DNA of 64,000 bases from Henricia sp. BOLD:AAB3569 (taxonomy: Eukaryota > Echinodermata > Asteroidea > Spinulosida > Echinasteridae): NCBI GenBank assembly GCA_037783545.1, contig JBBELK010000096.1, positions 1,922,001 through 1,986,000 on the forward strand, in the 5' to 3' direction. Positions within the stretch are counted from its first letter, which is position 1. Every line of letters starts with the position of its first letter. This document shows, in pieces, positions 54,800 to 64,000 of the stretch. Both the position numbers and the translations under genes were made by a program. Under the pieces are notes generated by a model that saw only the letters and a list, made by a program, of their open reading frames with translations, did no database searches and had not been told where the DNA came from.

Positions 54800-55613
54800 A
54801 ACTGGTAAAGGGTTTCGTTTTTCCTTTTTCTGTTACCCTTTTTCCTTTTTTGTTTCAGTACAGATATTTTGTCATAGTTTTTAGTTCGCTACGTTTTTGT
54901 TACAAAAGAAAAGGAAATAGATAATAAAATTGTCTATTATTTGTCTTAGTCAAATAAAATGAACCAAATACAAGTGTAGGCCTACGTGCTATTTTTATTT
55001 ACAAATTTCAACTGAAAAAACGGAAAGCGATTTGTTCTTTGTTCTTTCGGGATACACATTTTAAAAATGAATACCGTAACTTAATACGTTTCCCCGTTTT
55101 CTTAATACAAATTTCAAAACGGTAACTGGTAAAGGTTTTGTTTTTCCTTTTTCCTTTTTAAATATTAAAAAACGGTACAACGGTAAAGGGTTTGTTTTTC
55201 CTTTTTCTTTATAACGATTCCAAAAACGGTAAAACGATAAAGGGTTTGTTTTTCCTTTTTTGCTTTTACGAATTCAAAAAAGGTACTTAGTAAAGGATTT
55301 GTTTTTCCTTTTTCTTTATACAGATCGAAAAACGGTAACTGGTAAAGGGTTTGTTTTTCCCTTTTGGCTTTACGGATTAAAAAAAGGTACTCAGTAAAGG
55401 ATTTGTTTTTCCTTTTTGCTTTTTTAAGATTGAAAACCGGTAACTGGTAAAGGTTTTGTTTTTCCTTTTTCCTTTTTAAAGATTGAAAAACGGTAATTGG
55501 TAAAGGGTTTGTTTTTCCTTTTTCTTTATAAAGATTACAAATCGGTAAACGGTAAAGGGTTAGTTTTTCCTTTTTCTTTATACTATTTTAAAACGGTAAT
55601 TGATTGGACGGTA
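54800..55613. repeat. Right inverted arm
   Basis: Reverse complement of 46495-47362 with about 54 bp fewer; the same aaaggaaaaacaaacc-type subrepeats in inverse form. Confidence 0.93.
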
Positions 55614-55642
55614 ACACGTTCCCGCCCACTATAGCCAATACG
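55614..55642. other. 29-bp junction between TIR unit and duplicated segment
   Basis: aacacgttcccgcccactat then agccaatacg. It is unlike the left flank of the TIR unit (element C pol) and unlike the sequence left of 17673, so it marks a rearrangement or assembly junction. Confidence 0.6.
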
Positions 55643-56964
55643 ATGTCATTCATTAATCCTTCTCAACTCCCTGTGGAGCATGCATTCCAGGGACTAATCA
55701 AACAATTACTGTTCACTACCCTTGCCAGGACCAATCTTGCATCTTCTCTCTTGGGTGGAGAGGAGCATATGCCTTGCCCAAGAGCACATAACATGCACTA
55801 TGGATGGGCTGGGATGAGATTTGAGCCCACAACATGTGGATTAACCAAAGTCTCGGCTTCAGTGTGCTACAACACTATTGTGCTCCACCTTCATACTTTG
55901 GTACTACATGCTTTCAAAACTGTTCAAGTTCAGTGATTTTCTAAAGTTTGAGCAAAGTGATTCCCACACCAATGAAATGTGACATTTCCTGTTTGTGAGA
56001 GAATCTTGTAGTTAAAACAATTTTGTTGGCTTTCAACCTTATTGAAATTGCGTTTGATGAGCTACGTGTAAACTCTGGAGCCGTGTGTCTCAAAAACAGC
56101 TCTAGCAGTGCAGGTTCTCAGGAAGAACTTCAGGCAAAGTGGCGCACCCTGCATCAGCAGCTCTTACAGAGGCTGATGCAGTCAGCCTTGCCCAAGAGCA
56201 CACACACCATGGACAAGCCGGGATGGGATTCGAACCCACGATCTGTGGATTTACTTGGTGTAAAAACATATCTGACACATTTAAAGTTGATTTACCTTTA
56301 AACTACATTTTGTAACATATATTGCACCTTGACTATGGTACATGTACACTCAATATGAAATAATTTTGTTTGATGAAGTTTGGCTGCCTAACAATAAATT
56401 ATTCACGCTAACGCAACAAGCAATTTCTTTTTTGTCTGGTCACATGGGTGGTTTCTTGGTGGTGAGCAGACCTGACTGGAGTAATGCCGTAGCCCCTTCC
56501 TTTTTTGTGTGACTAACCCCATCAAACAGTCATTACATAATAAAGAAAAGACTTTAGCAGCCATTTCACTATGTTCACAACAGAGCAAAGGATTTTTAGT
56601 CAAAGTTGAAATTGATCATTTGCAGGCATTAAATTGAGGTCTCTGCTCAGGGAAGGCAGAAAAACAGTTTAACAAAGAAATTGCTTGTTATGTCAATGAG
56701 TAAATGAGGGTTATGCAACCAAACTTAACCAAACAAGTCTTTTACATTAAGTATACAGCAGCCAATGCTTAATATGTTTCAAAATATAGTTTACAAGTTA
56801 TTAAATTGTAAAAGTGTCAAATATAGTACATGTATTCATTTGCTCCTTTTGTCTTCCTTTGGGGTTTAAATATTATATTTTGCAATAAGGTGGTACGTTT
56901 TAAGAAATAAAAAAAACATAACAGAAATGAAGTATGTGTAACAGACAGTTGTATCCCCTATTAC

Positions 56965-59900
56965 CTGTCAATGAGTTCACTACATGCATTGAAATTCTTC
57001 ATTGGGTCTACAGGAACATTGTGTGTCTTCAGGAAATTTCTTGAAGCATAAAGCGTTCCAACATCCCTTGATCCAGCTGGTTCAGTTGAATAAAGGTATT
57101 TCCACATAACCTACATGCATACAACAACAATTTTTTTTTTGGTAAATTAAATGAAGTTCTGCTTGTTAATAACTGTCACTATTTTTATCATATACCAAAA
57201 TTTGCTTTTTAAAGTCCCGTGCACGGGACTTTTTTACCATTTACTTGTACACAAAATCTATATATAGATTTTCAAGGTTTTCTGAAGCATTGGTGCATCT
57301 ATGTAGCTAAATTTTCTGCAAGCTAGTTTACAAACATTCTTCCTTATATATGTTACACTCTTATTCCACGAATTTGTACAAAGTTTTATCTTGCAAATGA
57401 TATATATGGCCTTTAAGACTTATCTACATCATGAAATATTGAAGTCTTCAGATAGAGTCGGACATCAAACAATATTCTACATGCCTGGTAGAAATTGCCA
57501 AGTGCATGGAAATCCTCGATAACTGGTATTAGGCCAGCCCAGCGTGCCTTTCTTGATGAGTCTCTCCTGTCCTCTTGGATGTTTTCTTGTCTTTCACAGG
57601 TAAGTTGGTCCCCTCCACTTAGTATTTCAATGGGGCTGTCAGTATCCGAATCTGGAACATACTTATTGATGTACTCCATTATCTTCACCATTCCTTCGTT
57701 GGTATTCTCGTTTTCTGTTATCACTCCTAATCCAATCTACACAAAAATTTAAACATACAAAAGGTAAGAAAAAGATATTAAACAAATTATTTCACAGCAA
57801 CATGAGGGCCAATGTCAGATGAGGCTACACAAGTTTATGTTACAATAATTTATATGCACACTGAAGTAAAATCTCACCACTTCCGACTTGGTGCAAGACT
57901 CTTTGCTGTACGCATGAGATCTTGAAGTTGTGGGTTTTGAGAAGGCTGGTAGATAATCAGAAAGGACTCGTCTGATTATATCAACCCATCCATCCCGGAG
58001 CTCCATGTTGTCTTGAACACTTGGCACAAATAATGATAGGTCCATCTCCTTTCTGATTGGTGCATCATTGGGCAAGTGACTTCCTGAAACCTGAAATATA
58101 CAGAGATAATATGATGTACACAGTGTTAATTATCTATGTTGAATTCTTGGGAAAGCAACTTAAAAACATGTTTATGAAATTAAAGTACCGTGGCCTAGTG
58201 GTTCAGGTCACTTGGGTCATACTCGGTGAAAACTTTAGGTTGCTGGTTCGATACCCTGCCATGGTAATTGTGCTGTTGAACATGGCATCTAACCACAATT
58301 GCTCCATCCTTCGGAAGGGATGTAAAGCCGTTGGTCCAGTGTGTTGAGTAACACACTAAAAAGATCCCAGAGGCACTCTTTTGTGAGGAGTAAAAGGGGA
58401 TTCTCCGGTGTCTGTGGTCATGGGCTGCCAATGGCGCCACCCACTTATGTATCGCTATGTTAGTGGAAGATACCTGTAAGCTTCTGTAAACTCAAAATAA
58501 TGTACATGCTCACATGGAATGTGTAATCTTAATAATAATAAGTATACCTTATTCTTCACTGCCATGACATTACAATAATGCAAATCTCTGTTGCCTTGTT
58601 GCCTGGTCACTTGTCGTGGAGAGATTCTCAGATCAACATTGTCAATTACAATTTTGAACCCTGGTTGCATGTTGAGCAAGTGTTGTTTAAGACTTTCTTC
58701 TGCTTCTGTTAAGGTGCTCGGTTCCCTCTCGTCCACGTTTTCTTTTGGTTTCATTTCTGTCAGGTTTGTGATTTTTTGTCTCAGTTCTTGTTCAACTTTC
58801 CTGTCCTCTGACATTTGAGCTGCCCATTTCTTTACAGGAGCATCAAAGTCTTTCCCTAAAGCAGCTTGGCACTTGATGATGGCTTTGTATGATACAGACA
58901 ATCCTCTGCAATGTAGTCTCTCTATTGCTTCTTTTGTAACTCCTCCCCGTTTTAGTTGAAGTCCTGTGAGTGTCAAATGGCTGTTCATGTTGCAGTTGCG
59001 ACAATACAGGAGTGTTCCCACCGCTGATAGAAGACATGGCAAAATGGTCTCCTTTGTCTTCACTTTAGTCCTCTTTAATGATTTCTCATTCACTGCAACT
59101 GCTTGAAGGATGTGATGAAAAACAGGTGCTTTTTCTTTAAGTTCCATCTCCTGGTTGATGTAGGACCAATTCTGAAAAAGGGCATTCTAAGAATGGGTAA
59201 GTTACATTTTGTTACTCTGCTTCATTGATTAAAATCTCAAGAACAAAATGAGATGTGATGCATTTGTATGCTTGGAGGCTACAATTTTTGCAAAATCAGA
59301 ATGATCAGGAAACCACTTTTGTTGATAATTTCTGTTGCTAAAATGTGGTGAAAAAACCTGATGATGCAATTATAATTTACACATTTACATAAAAATATAT
59401 TTGTGCAAAAAATGGATCACCTCAAGAGCATCTTTGTCTGTCCGTTGAAAAAGAGATTCCACATCCTTCTTGCAAAGTCCATCAACCTCTCTTACTACAA
59501 TGTCTGTGACTGCCTGTGGACAAATCTATAAATGTTAGATAGATGTTTAATAAGCTGTGTACGTGTTCTTTTAATGTTTCATTTTTATGGTAAAGTAGGT
59601 TACCCCCTCCTCCCTTCACCTAATACCAAAACACACAAAACCAACACTAAATACCTGGAATACATGGAATGTCCAGTGGAATACAAATTAAGGGCAGACC
59701 GTTTGTTTTATTTTTTTTGTAAGTTTAAGCAATGTTCAGTTGGCTTAATTACCGGTTTAGAAAAGTGCTAGTTTAAATTGTCAAGAAAAATTAGAAAAAT
59801 ACAATTGTTATGCACATTTACAATTGACTTTCAGAGTTTTATTGTCACACCAAAAACGTGAAATAACTCGGAAACAACACTGAGATTTGATATTCTTCAT

Positions 59901-60558
59901 TGTTGCTAATAATAGGGAATCTGAGTGGAGAATTTAATCAATCAAATTTATCGTTTCTGTTGGCTTGGTAACAACAGATTACTAAAGTGTGATGTCAGTT
60001 GTCAGGGTAACTGGGTCTAAACATTCACGGATAATCTGAAAGGTCCATTGCTAAAGTGCAGGGAAACAGTTCACTGTTTTTTGTGTAGACCCAAAGGACA
60101 ATGAATGCCAATACATGTACCTTCAGATAATGTTGAGGTAGATGAACATTGACTGTTTTGGCATGTTGGCAGGGTGATTTTGAAACGTCAAATGACAATT
60201 TCTTTCGAGGTCTCTGTTTGTGTGGAGATGGCGACGGGCTTGAACGGAACCTTTTACAGCTTAGCCGCTTCTCGTCTGGTGTTTTGCATTCTCGCTTCAC
60301 TTTCAAATCTGCATGATATTCCGCAAAAACCTTTCTCAGATCTCTCGCCAAACCCTCTAGCTTTTCAATGTTGACAATTTTTGTATGGCAAGGTCCGCAC
60401 ACACGTTCAGTTTGGCTTGTCAAAAAATATGTCACGTCTTGCCCCAGGATTGTTTCTACTCTTGATTGAAGGTCGGATCTGTGAACCAGGAAGTACTTTC
60501 GACTCGAAAGAATCTGTTGCTTGCATATTAAGCATTCACGCCACTTTTGAGTCTCCAT
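56965..60558 (-). pseudogene. DUF6589-type gene, second copy, lacks last exon
   Basis: Exons 60558-60121, 59513-59421, 59171-58548, 58090-57878, 57736-57485 and 57110-56965 correspond one to one to exons 1-6 of the gene at 22588-16602. The duplicated block begins downstream of exon 6 (in transcription), and the seventh exon with the C2H2 finger is absent. The reading frames are intact, but the transcript would run from exon 6 into the right TIR arm. Probably a truncated copy. Confidence 0.8.
58185..58422 (+). mobile_element. tRNA-derived SINE (duplicate of 20215-20452)
   Basis: Same sequence and position within intron 3 of the second DUF6589-type copy. Confidence 0.8.
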
Positions 60559-61219
60559 AATTATTGCAGCGAATACGGAATAGTCTCATATACTCACATA
60601 ATAAGCACGTGTGTATGTTTACATACATCCACTCGAGAACTCGTACAATAGATTTGTACAATTCCCCTTGTCTCCAGGAATTTCACATGGCGTAAAGTTA
60701 TATTAAACAAATAATTACATGCGATCATTTTCAATCCCTTTTTAAGTGTTTCATGTTTTATCTTTTCTTTTTGAAAAAAAAATCACTTATTTATGTTACT
60801 TTTTTGAATATTGAAAACTGGTTAATGATACATGCATTTGCGAAAAAAATGGAGCGACAGCTTCAAGTTTAATATAATTATCTCCACAGGGTCACGTCTA
60901 AAACACATACAATGAAAGTACAAGAAGCGACAGTTCCATTCTATCAAAAGGTAAAATATTGGTCACACCGTAGCAAGCGTACATTTTAGTGTCATTTTCG
61001 TTCACACGATTACAATATTTCGTACTTTAGTAATGAAGTCTACAGGAGAATAGTAGATAGAAACTGAAACATGTTTTTGGAAACGTGCCGCGATAAAATG
61101 TTAAACCAACTCCCACCTGTGAAAAATCGACGCGACCAACCGGATTTTCATACGCCCCAATTGGCTGTCGCTACGGAAACCGCGCTGTATGTAAATCCAA
61201 CTGGTGAATACATGAATGT

Positions 61220-61342
61220 AGCTGGCGTGCAGGATTCCCAAGTCCGAGATCCTTAACCGAAATAGACTAGTTCCCTGTCCATACATTTCAAAAATCGGAA
61301 ACGGAAAACAAAACAGGATCTCGGACTTGGAACCAAGTCTAC
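61220..61342. repeat. Small palindromic repeat, copy 3
   Basis: Duplicate of 23250-23372; inverse of 4062-4182. Confidence 0.75.
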
Positions 61343-62006
61343 ATGGCACGTTAAACGAAAGCACTTGTCTTCATCTATCGGAAAAACGCTATTGTTTTCC
61401 AAAGTTTTGTCTAGTCCAGTCAGGAATCACAAACCAATTGACACCCTCAAAATCCACGATACGACCCATCACTTCAGATTTACACAATTACCAACTAAAC
61501 AATGACCCAAATTGTGACAAAATATACATCAATCGAAAGAGGAAGAATTATTCTACAAACTTACCCCGCCATCTTGGCCACCAACTACTCGTTAAAAACG
61601 CTTGCGAGCAACGAAATAAGGCCAACGAAATCTCGCGAACATCCCGGACTTTCTCGCGGCGCGTTCACGCCAATGAGCTGTGCAGATAAAATTGGGCATT
61701 TGACCTCATTATCGGGGGCGCTGCGGACTGACTGTCATAGAATACCGTCCGGAAGATTTCAAAAACACATGAGGCTTTTTTTCATTATTCATTTTTCATT
61801 ATTTTGTAAAACAGGTGCCCGAGGGGTACATAGACAATGATAGAGGTGCACTTCCGTCTTCAGATCGTTTTCACGTCTGCCATCATTGCATGACAGGCAG
61901 ACACCGATGAGACGTAATTTTTCATTGGCCAAAATTCGATGTCGCGATGGCAACAGCCAATCAGATGACGGAATACATAAGTGTACAGAACGTCCGAAGA
62001 GAGATC

Positions 62007-62122
62007 GGGGGCGCGTTCAATAGCACAATACATACGTACGCCTGTATGGGTATTTTCCTATACCTTCACCGTTGAAGGTATTGTCGGTATGCATATACGT
62101 ATTGCGCTATTGAACGCGCCCC
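62007..62122. repeat. 116-bp hairpin element (duplicate)
   Basis: Same as 24037-24152. Confidence 0.85.
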
Positions 62123-62585
62123 GGGACTTCAGTCGGATTTGCAGTCTCGCGCGGCTACACCGAAACACGAAAAGTGGAATTGTGTGTCAGAACTTGGATC
62201 TCGCGCTCAAGACTATCGTCTGCCGTCTGATTTCGAAAAATCTGGTTGATTGGTCGGAATTTCTCAGCGGCGGCCATTTGGTCATGCGGGCGGAGGACGG
62301 TATTCTATGACTTTCATTCCGATGGCCTTATGTCCGATCTTATTAGTTTAGGCGCCGCCATATTGGCGGGGGATACATTATCCCCCATAGTTCTAGGGGT
62401 ACCCGACGTCACTTTTTTTTGTTTTGTGGGCCTATACATTGAACAAATATTTTAAGGAAATTTACTCCTGACTAGCTGGAATCAACATAGGCCTATCATC
62501 AACTTCTAAGTAAGGCTAGGCTACTTCCCACAGTGACTAGCTGAGGCATGAGCATGGTGAGGTTACCATGTTACCTTTAAAGCCC

Positions 62586-63259
62586 TACTTCAAAATACTG
62601 AAAGGCACCAAGGCCTGTTTTTTTGCTGATATATGCTTCTGCTTGGCGGCATGGGTGACTTTCAAGATCAGCACTTTTTTTTCCCCATCAAAATCGTTGC
62701 TCAAAATGGAATCTTTAGACAAGTCTTTTTACAGGAAATTGCCATTTTTTGGTAAAATCAAAATCTCTACACGTTCTACATACCTCCCTGGTCGTAATTC
62801 TCTGAAAACTTACGTACATACCTCCGTTTTTCTCAAATTCACAAACTCACCTCGCGTGCGTGCAGAACCCTGTTAAACATGGTGGATGGCTGCCGCATTG
62901 AATTATGGGATGACACAATGGCTCGATCCGAATTAGTGGCTTTGGCTGTGGCTATGGCTGTTGCTATGGACGGACAATGAAAATCAATTATGGGATGGTG
63001 TCATCCCATAATTCAATGCGGCAGCCATCCGCCATGTTTGACAGGGTTCTGCACGCACGCGATGTATATAGAACGTGTAGAGATTTTGATTTTACCAAAA
63101 AATGGCAATTTCCTGTAAAAAGACTTGTCTAATAATTCCAATTTGAGCAACGATTTTGATGGGGAAAAAAAAGGTGATGATCTTGAAAGTCACCCATGCC
63201 GCCAAGCAGAAGCATATCAGCAAAAAAACAGGCCTGGGTGCCGTTCAGTATTTGGAAGT
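62586..63259. mobile_element. Foldback family 2 element (duplicate)
   Basis: Same as 24616-25290 with a handful of single-base differences. Confidence 0.88.
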
Positions 63260-64000
63260 AACCTTAGCCCTAGCCCCGCGAGCAGTGCTTCGGAAAACCT
63301 CAGCCCTGTCGCCTAATCTACCCCAAATCTGTGGCAAACTCACGCAAATGAAATTTGTCCCATGGCTCTGATATTTGCTCAATAGGTGCTGAGTGCACCT
63401 ATTGAGCAAATATCAGAGCCATAGGACAAATTTTGCAAATTTGCAAATTTGCAGTTTGCAAATATTCCGAAGAGTACGCGTCGATCCGATGTCTAGTTTC
63501 GGTGAAATCGTGGGCAAACTTGAGACCCTCCGTTGTTTGGTTTGCCCAAAAATCAAATGTGCGAGAGCGGAGAGGTCAACACTAGACAGTTCCACATCGT
63601 CAATTTACTTCCCTTCGTCGTAAGATGAAGGGAAGTAAATATGAGGACAGCGAACCAGTCTAGATTGTGTTGACCTTGTACGTCTGAGTCGTCAGGTGTG
63701 CACTTCAGTCGGTTCGTACGTGATAATACTACGTACGTACTTGATAATTTAATGCGTACGTACGTGATAATAATACGTACGCACATAATATTACATGTAT
63801 CACGTACGTACTTACTAAAACAAAATGTCCCCTCTGGGTCTTCGTATGAAAGGGTTTACCGACGGCTGATTTGGAATGTAAGGTAAGGTCGTGTAGCATG
63901 ATTCAACATGGCGAATGGAGTGAAATTGGTGAAGGGCTAAAAGTGATACAAAATGGTAATGTCCCAATGTAAATGTCAGAAAATCAGTTTTAATTAGCCT

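Larger units (their letters stand above)
46495..55613. mobile_element. 9.1 kb TIR DNA transposon with integrase-type transposase remnant and RING gene
   Basis: Bounded by taccgtccaatcaattaccg at 46495 and its exact inverse ending at 55613. The inverted arms (46495-47362 and 54800-55613) are internally repetitive. Between them, 7.4 kb carry + strand exons of an HTH/integrase-type transposase (47742-47972, 49014-49330) and a - strand six-exon RING gene (54636-50059). Gene positions just inside the arms on opposite strands suggest both belong to the unit. TAC...GTA termini and an rve-type transposase recall IS3EU-like eukaryotic elements. I cannot see a clear target-site duplication at the ends. 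Confidence 0.75.
55643..64000 (+). repeat. Segmental duplication, copy 2 (to window end)
   Basis: Near-identical direct copy of 17673-26050. Differences seen include 55741 (c for a), 58863-58865 (gcagcttgg for gcaacttgg, changing Val to Ala in DUF6589 exon 3), 61084, 61380, 61657, and a 20-bp deletion near 63826. All MITEs, the SINE and the foldbacks of copy 1 are shared, so duplication followed those insertions. Confidence 0.97.

Noticed and set aside
46495..55613. Target-site duplication for the TIR unit
   Set aside because: Flanks (tgtaca to the left, acacgt to the right) do not match as direct repeats of any usual length.
1..64000. Bacterial or plasmid origin
   Set aside because: Spliced genes, TRAPPC4, SINEs and LINEs show an animal nuclear genome.

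Overview
This 64 kb window is animal nuclear DNA. It has GT-AG spliced genes, very large introns, tRNA-derived SINEs, MITEs, foldback elements, LTR and non-LTR retrotransposons and frequent acatgtac-type words. The mix of a Gmr1-like LTR element with SCAN-like capsid, an expanded RecQ-like helicase, a DUF6589-type gene and an integrase-type DNA transposon fits a marine invertebrate, most likely a deuterostome (echinoderm, hemichordate or lancelet). I cannot name the species from sequence alone.

The backbone is one conserved host gene, TRAPPC4, on the + strand. Exon 1 is at 1120-1296, exon 2 at 30120-30294 and exon 3 at 40730-40833; the last part is not in the window. Almost everything else sits in its introns. 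Intron 1 (about 29 kb) holds a three-exon RecQ-like helicase on the same strand (4413-14528), a seven-exon DUF6589-type gene on the opposite strand (22588-16602), several MITE/foldback elements and a full-length ORF of an APE-type LINE (26574-29636). The RecQ gene is broken inside coding exon 1 by a 5,969-bp Gypsy element (4602-10570) flanked by a 4-bp ATGT duplication. That element carries a PHD-type finger between its RNase H and integrase.

Intron 2 holds a 7,099-bp LTR element (30582-37680, 5-bp CTCTA duplication). Its pol order is protease-integrase-RT-RNase H, and its capsid resembles a SCAN domain, so it is Gmr1-like. It is degenerate: one gag stop codon, loss of the first catalytic aspartate segment of RT, and a small palindromic insertion in RNase H.

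Downstream of TRAPPC4 exon 3 come a third, 5'-truncated Gypsy element (about 41.6-46.5 kb), then a 9.1 kb DNA transposon-like unit (46495-55613). Its 0.8-0.9 kb inverted repeats are built from about 54-bp subrepeats. Inside are the N- and C-terminal exons of an integrase-type transposase (catalytic core missing) on the + strand and a six-exon RING-finger gene on the - strand. From 55643 to the window end lies a near-identical direct copy of 17673-26050, carrying exons 1-6 but not exon 7 of the DUF6589-type gene.

The most unusual things are the two-gene transposon with minisatellite-like arms, the Gmr1 element with SCAN-like capsid, the PHD finger in the Gypsy pol, the helicase gene caught with a fresh insertion, and the abrupt junctions around the 8.4 kb duplication.
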